Shown here: positions 36,001 through 47,339 of the stretch, piece by piece
Position numbering within the stretch: the stretch's first letter is position 1
Layout of the letters: the number at the start of each line of letters is the position of its first letter
Source of the DNA: Cryptomeria japonica
Taxonomy: Eukaryota; Streptophyta; Pinopsida; Cupressales; Cupressaceae
DNA length: 64,000 nt
Assembly: GCF_030272615.1 (NCBI RefSeq)
Contig: NC_081407.1
Span: 150,533,744-150,597,743 of the forward strand
Direction: 5' to 3'
Made by a program: the position numbers and the translations under genes
Notes under the pieces: generated by a model
Seen by the model: only the letters and a program-made list of their open reading frames with translations
The model's database searches: none
What the model was told of the DNA's origin: nothing

Positions 36001-37040
36001 AATAAGAGACATTTAAATTTTAAAGATGTGCAATAGTTTGAGATAACTATTAAATCTAATGTTAATATTATTTGTAAAAATATGAAATTGAAAAATAGTA
36101 TAAAACATGAAACTTAGTTTCTAGAATAAAACAAATAACTAAATAAAAATAAAAATTTTGAATTTTGATATACAATTTGAAAGGTAAACGTTAAATATAA
36201 AAAAGAAAACATTCAATAGTAAATCTAAAATATTAATTTAAAGTTTAACAAAAAAATTTAAAAATATGTTTACGATATATAATTTTAAAAAATAGTTTTA
36301 AAATATATATAAAAGTTCAACATAAATTTAGTGTATTAATTTAAAGTTTAACAAAATTCTTTAAAAATATGTTTACGATATATAATTTTAAAAAATAATT
36401 TTAAAATATATATAAAAGTTCAACATAAATTTAGTGTAATATAAATTTTAATTTAATAAATAAATAAAGACTATATATATATATATATATATTAAATTTA
36501 GTTTAATATAAGTAAGTTGGAGTTTTAGTTCAAATCTTAACTATATATTTATAAATTTATAATCAACCATAATCAATGTACAAATAATTAATGGAACGAA
36601 CTGGATTTAGAGGAAGAAGCATTACATAAAAAAGATCACAGTATTAAATTTCTTTCCATTGTTTAACAAATAATTGAAATAATGTAGCTCATATACAAAA
36701 AGTATTTGAAAAACTTTAATTAATAAAAATGAAATAGAATTATTGAAAGTATTTTTAATATTTATATCTATAAGACTTTAAGAGGCAAACTGAAACAAAC
36801 TGGAATTTGGAAAATTATCATTAATATTTATGCTTTGGAAATTTACAATTTTTACATCTGAGACTTGAGTCCCTCAAAAACTTAAAAGTCAAAATGAGTG
36901 AGCCACTGGTATTGAGCCTGTTAGGGTTTGAGGACGTAGGAACAAAAAACTACTAGGGGCCCAGGGGGTGGAGCTAGGGCACAGGTAGTGGAATTTTTTA
37001 CAATTTTGCCCTAAGAATCTGGCCCTCCTTCCATGTAGAA
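36001..37040. other. Very AT-rich spacer with a 103-bp direct duplication
   Basis: The block from TATTAATTTAAAGTTTAACA at 36231 repeats at 36334, ending about 36437. It includes the ATGTTTACGATATATAATTT phrase twice. A TATATA run lies at about 36471-36492. No gene seen. Confidence 0.7.
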
Positions 37041-37561
37041 TTCTTCAAGCCACATGTAGTTTGGAAAGTCATCCAGGAGCAACCATTTCCAGAGGAAGTC
37101 CCTGCCAATCCACGCCCATTTCCTGTGATGCGTCAACTACTCCGCATTCAGGTTTAGGAGAAACGGTTGCCTGGCCACTGGCACTGTTTGGTCAGGGAGG
37201 AGAAGCTTGGATAATTCACTCGCCCAAGGGATCCCCACCCCTACTTCTACAAGGACGACAATAGTAATGTCATCTCTAAGGAAGTCTTCCTTAAAAACCT
37301 TCCTCAACAGCATCAGCATATCCACCTTGTCTCCTCCAAGGTCCAGAAGAGATGCTAAAAAATGGGATGTAATGTCCGTGTTAACATGGTACCTATTTTT
37401 CATTTCGCAGAAACTCTCTACCCAGCACCATCCGCACAACCTCATTGGTGAACGACCCAACCTCCTTGCAGACTGATTGGAGGGTTGGGTCTCTAACGGA
37501 GCCTAGAAAGACCCTCTAGTCCTCTGCAAAAGTGCTTCTCAAGCGAATGGGAGTGTCCATC
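37041..37561 (-). pseudogene. Short degenerate coding-like fragment, origin unknown
   Basis: The GC content is higher than in the AT-rich flanks. On the minus strand, MDTPIRLRSTFAED at 37561 leads, through a stop and a frameshift, to a 107-codon open piece (37460-37137). That piece contains FLASLLDLGGDKVDML and DDITIVVLVEVGVGIPW. No transposon domain recognised, so a captured host-gene fragment is possible. No family named. Confidence 0.3.
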
Positions 37562-38150
37562 TTGAGAAAACATATTAACAAATTAAACAACCTGAGCCTA
37601 TAAACCTAAACCAGAGGAAGAATTTATATACAACTCCGACAATTTATCTACCAAATGGCAAAGGCTAATTGAAGATGAAAGAAACAGAGATCGTATACAA
37701 ATAGTTGAAGCTCTTGATTGTAATAATTACTTCTTTAACCATGTTAATTGCCTTAATTTTTTTTAAATCTTTCTTATCTCTGCAAATCTTTCCCATAAAT
37801 GCACTATTGTGCGAAAATGGAAATAGTTATAAACCAATACCAAGTTGGCAAGTATCACATTGGAAGTCATGGGGATAGAGTGGATCGCAATTACTGAAAA
37901 AGATATTTATTAAATGAACTAAATTATCGATCGTGATTCGTGACATTTGATAGTGTCTATTAAATCCAATTCCATTCCAGGCACTTTCGGGTGAGCTATG
38001 TTCTCTTTAGAAAATTGGGCCGAAATAAAACTTCAGCCATTGATCTACGATCATCGAACAGTTTAAAATCATTGATAGATTTTAGGTATGTGTCACCCTT
38101 CACGTGTCAAAGAGGTTGCACTTATTGATACATCGTGCAGAGTCCAGACT
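37562..38150. other. Spacer without recognised feature
   Basis: No open frame of note. It contains the diverged GGGCCGAAAT repeat-like phrase near 38010. Confidence 0.4.
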
Positions 38151-38199
38151 CATTGTATTATGAATTTATATGATGTGATGTGCCTTGTCTATTAATGGC

Positions 38200-38560
38200 A
38201 ATGAATTCATGAAATAGCCGATAAATTATATATTTTTCCTTAAATAACAAAATATTCGCCAAAACAAATTAAATAATTTTCAAGCGGTGGATAAAAATTG
38301 CCAATACATTTAAATAATTTTTCCTTCGGAGTAAAATTTTTCACTCATACAATTATATATTTGTTCCTTTTAACAAAAATTATTCGCCTCCCACAATAAA
38401 TATTTTTCCCATACAACAAAGTATTATTCGCTAGGAATTTATGGAATTTTCGTACCCTAGAAAAAATCGCCAATACGAAATAATTTTTTTCCCCCTTTTA
38501 AAAAAAAATTCGCCATCAATATGAAAATTTCCCCCCGAAAATAATGTCTGATTCACCAGG
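38200..38560. repeat. Second TTCGCCA-rich cluster, possible right end of the cargo element
   Basis: Six TTCGCC or TTGCCA words fall in 360 bp (about 38252, 38299, 38383, 38437, 38468, 38508). It ends ATTCACCAG (38551-38559), the inverted form of CTGGTGAAT at 14934-14942. Immediately after it, Ty3 integrase sequence resumes. This makes it a candidate right terminus for the hAT-like cargo, though no target duplication matched. Confidence 0.45.
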
Positions 38561-38571
38561 ATTTTACACAA

Positions 38572-38865
38572 TTGCCCAGGGGGTGGTTTCTGAAAGTTAT
38601 CCCTGGTCGCTTTGTCATGGTTTATCTTTTGTTTGATTTCAATTTGCTAACCATGCTTGTATTTCAAGTTGGGGAACTAGTACTAAAGGAAAATCCACGA
38701 AACCAATCAGATCGAGAAAAGAATGGGAAGTTTGAACCAAATTGGTTAGGTCTGTTTGTGGTCACAACAGTATTTGGATCAGGAGCATATCAGCTATCAA
38801 CACAGGACGGGGATCAACTTGAGGAACCCATCAATAGCATGCATCTAAAGAAGTTTTATGTCTGA
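38572..38865 (+). pseudogene. C-terminal end of Ty3/gypsy (Tat) integrase
   Basis: The last part of a Ty3 pol polyprotein. FQVGELVLKENPRN, GKFEPNWLGLFVVTTVF, SGAYQLSTQDGDQLEEPIN and MHLKKFYV match the GKF-x-PNW-x-G and HLKKFY landmarks at the end of plant Ty3 integrases. The upstream protease, reverse transcriptase, RNase H and catalytic integrase domains are absent, replaced by the cargo. This fragment fixes the strand of the giant element and agrees with its LTRs. Confidence 0.8.
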
Positions 38866-38877
38866 AAAAGAAGAAAA

Positions 38878-39022
38878 ATCCAAAAAATAGTGCAAAAGCA
38901 AAAAATCCAAAAAACGGTGCAAAAGCAGAAAATCCAAAAAAAAAAGTGAAAAAGCAAAAAATACAAAAACAACGAAAACAGTGAAAAAAAAATCAAATAT
39001 GAGAAAAAGTGCAATAAAAATA
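38878..39022 (+). repeat. A-rich short repeat after pol
   Basis: GTGCAAAAGCAAAAAATCCAAAAA and close variants, roughly 28-bp units, four to five copies. It may represent slippage. No coding value. Confidence 0.6.
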
Positions 39023-40700
39023 GATGGTGAAAACTTGGCAAACAGGCGCTATCTGTCAGCTAGCTCTTCCATCTATTGGTTCATGCATCCTTCTGTTTGC
39101 ATTCATTTCCATCAACATTGTTCATATCCATAATAAAGACTTTGTACATATGCAGGCATCCCAAGTGATTTCTCGCCATGGTTTGGATCATTGTATATAT
39201 CATAATAAAGTTTGTTTCTAGACTGGGGCCAAAATCCTGACTCTGGCTGGGGGCAAAATTTTCATCGTTTTGAGCTTAATCAAACAGGTAGAACAACAGT
39301 TAGGCAGCACTTGTCAAGAGAACACTAAGAAACATCCAACGTTGAGCACAAGATCAAATTATCAACCATCAAACCATCAAATATCAATCTAAAACATGAC
39401 AAACACATATAAATGGATGATATATTTTGACTAATGATTTTACCACTTTGACGATAACGGTTCAACTATTTTATCTTGATTTTTCACTATCATGATTTCT
39501 GAGTGATTCCAGGATGTCTTTGACTAGAGGAATAAGGAAGAAATGTGATATTTTTCTTGTCTGTTGTCTATAAATTAATTGTTAATATGTGCAAAGTTGT
39601 CTCAGGTCATGATCATCAGATTATCATAGAAGACATTTCAGACTTGCATATAGAAATGGTTAATATTGCCTGTTTTACGTAAGCAACACTTAGGTCATCT
39701 TGGTTCAATTATACCTCGATGCTTGTGCTAACTTGCATTATCAAAACCCAGGAAAGTAGTGCTCAGGTCATCATGGTTCAATTATACCATTGATGTTTGC
39801 ACTCACTTCCCACATTTTAAAGGCTCAATTATGAAACAAAGCAATGACCACATGACCGGTCCGATCGTCGCATTGCATTTACATTTTTAAAGTAGATTTG
39901 CATTTCATTTTGCATGGGATCACAACACTCATCTTTTCCACGGCCAAAGACTTCAACATGGTGTTATCTCTCTTAGTGCATGATTGAGTACATTGGACAA
40001 TAGCAAAAACAATCAATTCATTCATCCTGCATGATAAGTTAGTTCATCTCATATAACCATTGCATACTAAGACATCATTCATATAAAATATCCAATCATT
40101 CATTCATTTAGTAAGATCATTGCATTGCATCCATCTTATCTCAAATCATATAAAGTAACAGCATTGCATTGCATTGCATCCATCTCATATTAACATCCAT
40201 GAGACAATCATAAAAATATCATAAACATAGAAAGCATTGCATTGCACATACATCACATATTACTTATAAGCATCACCCTACATATTCACATTTGCATAAC
40301 ATCATGTAAATAATGCATCATCATATAAGAAACATACATCCATCATCTAAAATCCATAAGCATATCAAAAATAAAACATACATCATGAAAGTAACTACAC
40401 AACATAATCATATGTCAAATAGAATGCATCCATCATCTCATTGGTCATATAGAGCGAATAGGATTGACTACATATCATATCATCAAAAGGATCAATGTCC
40501 AAGGTACAATGATATCACAAAAATATATGAGATACATCATAAATATACATCACGAGAATCATCAATATCTCATCACAAAAGGTGTGTACATAAATGGATC
40601 AATGTCCCATATCAGTGTGACCACTAGGACGTGGAGCGGAACTCTGTCCTAATGTGGCTGGTCTAGTAACACCAACTGATACCCCTATACCTGGGTCCCC
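39023..40700. other. Spacer between pol and the antisense ORF
   Basis: No gene. From about 40060 to 40330 it is rich in CATTGCATTGCATCCATC and TCATATAA words. A 104-codon open frame at 40313-40627 (His/Ser/Ile-rich) reflects this composition and is not supported. Confidence 0.5.
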
Positions 40701-40775
40701 GCCTGGGGGATCTCTCTGAAGTGGCCCTATCACTCCTCGAATCTTAGAGTGGCTCTGTCCCGATCTCCTGCTTAG

Positions 40776-42584
40776 CTATGAAAATCCTGGAGCCCTTCGA
40801 TCAACAGGAACAACAGTATAGTGTAAGGTCCTGTAATACTCAGTCTCTCGGACCCCCTGGCGCATCATCTTCAAGGTAGCCTTCCCTGAACTAGACTCTC
40901 CTAACATTTGTACCTGCACCTCGACCTGTCGACACCTATCCCTTGCTGCATCTCTCTCGACCATGAAAGAAGCCATCTGAACCTCTAGCTGGGCTATCTG
41001 AGACTCTCTCTCTCTCTCTCTCAGCTAGTCGACTCTCTAGCTACTAAACCTGACCCTGCAAATCAATAATCTGAGCCTGCTGCTAATGAGATGACATCCT
41101 AATGAGGATCCGTTGAGGTGCCTCTGCCTGTGGCTGCTCAACTTGTGGTACTCCCTTAGGTAGCTGCTCAACCTAGGGAACCTCCTTCTCTGGGACCTGA
41201 TGCCCCTGATCCACTGGACCTGATCTCCTTCGTCTGACCACCCGGGTCATCCAATCCGTATATACATCTCTAGCAAATCTAGAACTGGTGGCTCCTAGTG
41301 TGCCTGCTATTGCCACTGCCACTGCTCGGCCATCTCCCCCATCATCATCTCCTCTATCATCATCTCCAACACCATGATCTCTTAAATCTCTTTCATATCC
41401 ATCTTTGTCATCCCCTCTATCTCCGCCATTATCTCTACCCCCACCATCCCTCAGTCGTCTAGGAGCTTTGCATTGTAGCCTCTCATCATCCTCATCTAGA
41501 ATTGTCTCTAGCTCATCCAGACATGTCAGCCTAGGAAACCTGTGTGCAGTAAAATATACGGTGTACTCATCTATCAACCTGCTATCTATCATACTTGAAA
41601 GATAATCCCAATCCAGTGGCCCCAATGATCAATACTCTGCACACACCTGGTCATATGAAATAGAGGGCCCCCAAGTCTCCACATTCAGTCTCCTGCGAGC
41701 ATAATGAGTTGTACCCTATGGTATCCCCTGTATCCTGACATATTATCTCAACACCCTCATACAAAGGAATCGCTCGATAACATAGGGTGTCGATCTGATC
41801 AAGTATCACGTCAAGAATACATATGGCATCTCCACTGCATCCTTGGGCCAGGTCTCCATATCACAGTACCCAAATCATCCAGTGTCTATCACCAATAATC
41901 CAATTTGTCTAGCTTTCGCTGGACAATGATGCCTAGATACCCATCAGTGTAAGGCCTGCCTACAGGTCTATCTCTGTCAGCTAATGGTTGTGTGATAGGC
42001 AAGTGCTCCCATGCCCATATCTAGAGAACGGTCACCCTTGTTGATAATGTAGCCAATCTCTGGTACACAACTCGATGCAGGTCATGATACAAGTGCACCA
42101 ACATACATGACCCCCATGCAAATCGGGTCCCCTTTGTCACCATCTGCTCAAGGAGACGACCCCATCCAACAGATAATCCCTTTGACCTATGATCAGGACA
42201 AAGGAAACCTCCAATGAATCCAGAAAGAACAGTGGGTAATGTGGCATAACCTAGCTCTAGCATCTCCTACCACGTAATGTCATATCCACCTATCTCATTA
42301 TCCTTGAACACTCGACAAAGTGCATCTGTCCCACCCTGCTCGTTGAGATCGTAATACACTAGCTAGCCCATCGCAGGGATGTGTAGTATCTTATATACAT
42401 CCTCGGGTGTCACCATCATCTTGCCCGTCGGTAAGTGAAAAGTATTGTGCTCACTATGCCAATGCTCTGCTAAGGTTGTCAATAATCCCCGGTTAATCAA
42501 AGGTCGGGGCATGTCAAGAAGGGAAGATAAACCACACCAGTCAATGTGGTCTCGCTCCGCTTGGCTAAGGTGGGGTATCAGCAT
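40776..42584 (-). pseudogene. Antisense plant-mobile-domain (PMD) ORF of the Ty3 element
   Basis: PMD proteins (aminotransferase-like plant mobile domain) are carried by some plant transposons and a few host genes. Here the ORF is antisense to the LTRs, between pol and the 3' LTR. From Met 42584: HIDWCGLSSLLDM, LLTTLAEHWHSEHNTFHLPT and MVTPEDVYKILHIP. Then FIGGFLCPDH, LYHDLHRVVYQRLATLSTR, WAWEHLPITQPLADRDRP and VIWRPG. These are PMD landmarks in the right order. Stops at 42363, about 42264 and 42021 are all TAG where Gln (CAG) would be usual. Frameshifts lie between 42020 and 41626 and below 41173. The C-terminal tail (41625-41173) is Asp/Gly/Arg-rich, and a helical scrap lies at 40976-40776. 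Confidence 0.75.
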
Positions 42585-42599
42585 CTATGTCTTCGAAAA

Positions 42600-44192
42600 G
42601 CGCTCCCGAGACTGGAGGACACTAAAGTGCTCCTGCAATCAAATCATCTCATCATATCAGTCTCTCAATTTATCTATCTATCAAATCCATCTATCTATCA
42701 TTTTATCTTGTTCACTTGAGATTTTTATCAAATCTTGTTGAGCCCCTATTAATGACGCTCATCTATCATGAGGTCATTATCAATCCTATCTCATCTCACG
42801 CATGCATCGAGATAATCAAAACTGATCATCAAATTTCATCAATCAAGAGTGTCTAATTTTATCAATTAGATAGCTAATCAAATCTTACCCTATCGAAATC
42901 AAAAAACAAATCGAATCGATAGCAATCCAGTCTCTTTATCAAACATCGTGACAATTGGGGATTAGATAAACACCAATTTTTTTTATCGAAATCATCAAAA
43001 CATCAATCATCTAAAAAGTAGCTCAGATCATCCAAATTCATAAAAAACTCAATCGCAATCAAAAACTTCAATAATCAAATCACTTCATCAAAAAATCAAA
43101 AAAATCAACTCAATAATCTAAAATCGAAAAAAAAAATCTGAACATTGAATTCTCAAAAATCCGAATAATCAAATCAATAATCGATAAAAAAAATCACAAA
43201 CATAAAAATAAATAAATAAAAAATTAAATATATTCTTTTTGGGCCCGGCCCCTGCGGTGGTGTCGAAGGGCAGCGTCCACCGCCCTCGTAGTGGCACCGC
43301 CATGGCACCCCCCCCCCCCCCATGCAACCAAAAATTTAAAAATTAAAATTTTTCCAAAAACCAAAAAAAAAACATAACTTTTTTTGGGATGCAAGTTTCA
43401 AAACTTTTCAAAAAACCCCGAAAACACATTTTATAATTCAAAAAACCCATGTCAAAAATGCATATTTTTCAAACCCACATGGCGAAAATGCTAACAAATG
43501 ATTTTTCTACAAATAGCTAAATTTTTCAAAAATCAACTAAAATTTGACAAAGTTGGGTTTTCTCAAAGTACATACCGATGGACCGTAGGCTAGAGGATGC
43601 TTGTGTCGCTGAACTCGCTCGAACCTATGCTAGTGTACGAGATCGCCATTCCTTCCTCCAGAGCAAATTTTTCAAACAACTGAAGTGCACAAATGAAGAG
43701 TGGTAAAAGGAATTCACCTTTTTAAACTCACAATGGGGCATTTTAGTGGGATTTTTATTCCACTAATTTTTAATCATCTAATCAACTAATCAACTTGGTA
43801 GGGCAACGTTTTCAAATTTCTTATCGGGAAATGAATCGGATCGACTCTGAAAATCTCTAATAATTGGACAATCATTAAAAATCGTAAAATTTCAAAAAAA
43901 ATATATCAAAAAAATTAAAAAATCGTGAAAAATTCAAAAACATTGAAAAAAAATATTCGATTCATCTCCCGAGGGGGCATCCTCGCATCAATGTCTATCA
44001 ATCAGCGTTTGGGGCAAAATATTGAGATTTATCATCTCAAACATCGAAACTGCATCATATCGAGATTTATCATCTCAAAATCGAATCAGTATCATATCGA
44101 AATCAAGATCAAATCTACATCCTATCGAAATCAATATCAACAACATCATCAATCAAGTTTTCTTTGAACCAACGCGTCGTCACACATCGCTT
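42600..44192. other. Region upstream of the antisense ORF, before the 3' polypurine tract
   Basis: AT-rich with many ATCAATCAA, ATCTATCT and AAAAATC words. A GC-rich island at about 43241-43325 includes a 14-C run. It would hold the antisense promoter if there is one. I see no clear TATA box. Small ORFs at 43925-44231 are not supported. Confidence 0.45.
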
Positions 44193-44207
44193 CAAAGAGG
44201 GGCAAAA
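44193..44207 (+). promoter_or_regulatory. Polypurine tract of the giant Ty3 element
   Basis: CAAAGAGGGGCAAAA directly before the 3' LTR's first TG. Confidence 0.8.
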
Positions 44208-45238
44208 TGTATACACCTAAAAATGGTCTGAAGATGATTAATTAAATACGCAGTTATTTAATTAATCCCCCTTCCCAATTAATTGAATTCACAAGCAAAT
44301 TTGATTAATTCCCTTATTCATCTAATAGTAAATAAATCTACATGATTTATTTATATAGTTCATTTCATCCCCCTTTTGATTAATTAATCCTCCCCCCCAT
44401 CTAAATCAATTCTTCTAATTCCTAATTAAAATTAACAAACTCAAGTTTGTTAAGATTAATTACCATTTTCCAATTATTTGAATTTCTAAATTCAAACGAA
44501 CACATGGCTCCTAACTTTGAACCACCTAACCTAACCCATTCCACCTAACCCTGGGTTTAACTAACCCTATCCTATCTTGCACATCCTAACCTCCTTATCC
44601 TAACCTCCTATGGTGTGGATATTCTTCTCTTGAGACACGTGGCACTTTTGCCACATGTCTCCTCCCTTGGACACTTGCCCTCTCATGAGAAAGGCTCCTT
44701 GACACTTGTCACCACAGAGATGACAAGTGTCCCTTCCTCCAACCTCTTCTCCAACTTCCTCAATCTTGGCCCTTGATATCTTCAGATCTGATCTGGACTG
44801 TCGATTCCTGCCACCTCAGCTTTGGCCTTGGAATTCATATAAATATCCCCCATTTTGGAGCAATGAGGATCCCTGACATTCATAGTTTTAGCATCATTAC
44901 TATAGGCATTTTCATTTCAATCATCTAGTAATTAGTATTTTGGATTAATCATAGCATGTTAATCTAGTTTCTTAGATCGTGCATTTCATGTCATTTGCAT
45001 AATCAATCATGTTCAAGTAGCTACTCAATTCTTGAGTTTCCACTTTGGAGGTCATTGCTCCGCTGAGAGCCAATCAATCCAACACCTTCAAGGTCCTCAA
45101 GAATAGAGGAAAATGGGACATTTCAAGGAAGGCTTATGGTTTGCGTCTTTAATTTAGTTTTCATTTAAGCTTTCCATTATGTTTTATTGTCTCATTATAT
45201 GTGTATGCCTTTATATTTACCACATTTTTAACATCACA
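44208..45238 (+). mobile_element. 3' LTR of the giant Ty3 element
   Basis: TGTATACACC...CATCACA, 1031 bp. It pairs with 9698-10743 (about 4.5 % different). The poly-C run and a TCTAAATTAATTAAT segment of the 5' LTR are shortened here. TATA box at 44838-44845. Confidence 0.9.
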
Positions 45239-45243
45239 AGTAC
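45239..45243 (+). repeat. Target-site duplication AGTAC, right copy
   Basis: Identical to 9693-9697 and immediately after the final CA. Confidence 0.9.
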
Positions 45244-45904
45244 ATTGCTAGAATATATAAAAAAATTATGGAATACACTAAAGAAGGGCCACTAGAAGAG
45301 GAAGAACGAGACTCATGAGTAACAAATGCTCTAGTTCCACAAGTAAAATGATCCATTAAAAACAATGCAATGATATATAATAAGCATGACATCAATGAAA
45401 CTATTGATTGACTCTACCAATAAACATACCACGACATGCATGTACTTTAAGGTATCTTTATCATGTGTATGAGTGTAGTATGAAGATAAAAACATTCTAA
45501 CATGTAACTTTGTGGATATTTATTTCTACTGAATGACTCCATCATTAGTATTTAAATGGAAACACATCATATAACAAATAATAATGAAGCAAAAAATTGT
45601 TATCCTTATCAATAGATGAATGATCACTATGCTTCTCGCTTAATGCGTCATTAATAAACCAAAAGAAAAGATAGAGAAGAAGGGGAAAAAAACCTCATCT
45701 AAAGGCAAAATATGTGTATTTATATAACTAGATTTGTCATAAATAATTTTTTGTAAGAATCCATTCCAATTTATAGCCAAGTTTTTAACACTCTTCCAAT
45801 GAACATCCAATCAAATAGTTGGCATGCAATGTCACCAACTTATAATTTTTTTGCATAATTTTGGTTCGATAGTTATTTTATATGTTCCTCAATTTGTCTT
45901 GACA
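45244..45904. other. Right flank of the Ty3 insertion
   Basis: AT-rich, no gene seen. Continuous with 8421-9692 before the insertion. Confidence 0.45.
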
Positions 45905-45944
45905 TTGTAATATATGTGTATGTGTATGCGTATGCGTATGCGTA

Positions 45945-45975
<31 letters not shown>

Positions 45976-46253
45976 GTGCATGTGCATGTGTATGTGTTTG
46001 TGTGTGTATATGTATATATGTGTGTATGTATACATATGCATGTGTATGTATGCATATGTATGTATACATATATATATGTGTCATGTATATATGTGTATAT
46101 GTGTGTGTATGTATGTATACATATGCATGTGTATGTATGCATATGTATGTATACATGTGTGTGTGTGTGTGCACGCACACATGTGTGTGTACATATATGT
46201 ATGTATGTATGTATGTATAGATACATACATATGTATGTACATACATACATACA

Positions 46254-46285
<32 letters not shown>

Positions 46286-46380
46286 CATACATATACATAT
46301 ACATATACATATGTATGTATACATACATAAATGTGTGTGTGTACATACACACACACATATACATATACATATACATATAC

Positions 46381-46411
<31 letters not shown>

Positions 46412-46437
46412 TGTATGTATGTATGTATGTATGTAGA
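45905..46437. repeat. Long TATG/TGTATG microsatellite with inverted blocks
   Basis: About 530 bp of alternating purine-pyrimidine repeats. It starts as TATGTG/TATGCG, passes through TGTG/CACA blocks, then a run of ATACATAC (about 46235-46285), then TATGTATG (about 46385-46436). Plus and minus versions face each other, so hairpins are possible. Open frames of up to 225 codons exist on both strands and are artefacts of the repeat. Confidence 0.95.
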
Positions 46438-47339
46438 TTAAAAAAATAATAAGAGATAAGTGTTCCAATCTGACCTTTTATTTGAAAAATAATGATTCCT
46501 TCAAAACATACACTATATTGGCTTCTACAATTTTCCTTTGATGAAGCCAAATAAATACATTACAATCAACAACAACAACAAAAATACTTAACAAAAATAT
46601 CATTGTGAAACTCAAGTCAAAATACCTTTGTCAACACACCAAGCATGTGAATGACTACTCCAAACTTCAACAACAATATAACACCCAAGTCTTTGCTTAT
46701 TTCAAACCCTAAGAAGCCTCCTAACACCTCTATGATTTGGTATATCCTCAGCCCTAATTTCAGTAGGGGTTTCAAATCCCACAACCTATTGAAATTTTAT
46801 CACCCAAATCATAGTTTGCACAAATAACTAAAATTATTACAAATACACTCAACCTACCAACAAAGGAGAAATGACCCTTGTAAATGTTGATAATATTCAC
46901 ATAACTCAGATTTTGACTCATCAAACTCGCACCAAATAATGATTAAAGCAGTCTATCATAAATGACAATCACAAATCTCTCTTGGAAATCCTTCAAAAAC
47001 CTTTCAACTCATAAATTAGTCTTGTTCACAAGATTTCACAAATTTAACCTTTGATTGTACCCACAAACCCTTTGAAATAATTCTATAAAGCATTACATTG
47101 AAGCACCAACATAGTTCATGTTTAAAACTATCAACAATTCAATCCAAGATGATCATTCACTATTGAGGAAGATAATCTTCTTGGAGGTTTTCATCTTCAG
47201 GAAGTCTTGGAGATAAACCCCACAACATACGAACAATATTAAAATCCAAGTATATGAAAATAAGCTTAAAAAATGCCTTTTTATTTCCTCTTGTGAAAGT
47301 CACCTTTAATTTTTAATAATTTGCCTCCAAAACTCAACA
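46438..47339 (-). mobile_element. Possible LTR of the chromovirus remnant (minus strand)
   Basis: On the minus strand a purine run (RC of 47340-47353, reading CAAAAGGGGG) precedes TGTTGAGTTTTGGAGG at 47339, as a polypurine tract precedes a 3' LTR. The end is not resolved and may lie in or beyond the microsatellite. No gene seen. Confidence 0.35.

Larger units (their letters stand above)
9698..45238 (+). mobile_element. Giant (35.5 kb) Ty3/gypsy Tat-type retrotransposon with nested cargo
   Basis: Both LTRs (9698-10743 and 44208-45238) start TGTATACACC and end CATCACA, and lie between perfect AGTAC duplications. A primer-binding site follows the 5' LTR and a polypurine tract precedes the 3' LTR, so this is one integration event. 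Inside, in order: a leader with three 21-bp minisatellites, a short gag-like ORF, a large cargo (hAT transposase, G-patch/coiled-coil gene, a tandem duplication, other LTRs), the C-terminal end of a Ty3 integrase (38572-38865), and an antisense PMD ORF. Typical Tat elements are roughly 10-25 kb. Here most of gag-pol is absent, so it is non-autonomous. Comparing the LTRs by eye gives about 45 substitutions in about 1020 positions. Confidence 0.85.

Noticed and set aside
36231-36437. Centromere-like satellite
   Set aside because: Only two 103-bp copies, in AT-rich DNA. A local duplication explains it.
14924-38567. An 8-bp target duplication for the hAT-like cargo
   Set aside because: The bases outside CTGGTGAAT and ATTCACCAG do not match in any register I tried, so the ends remain candidates only.
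45873-46550. Open frames of 72 to 225 codons on both strands (His/Tyr/Thr-rich)
   Set aside because: They are translations of the TATG/TGTATG microsatellite and are open in several frames at once.
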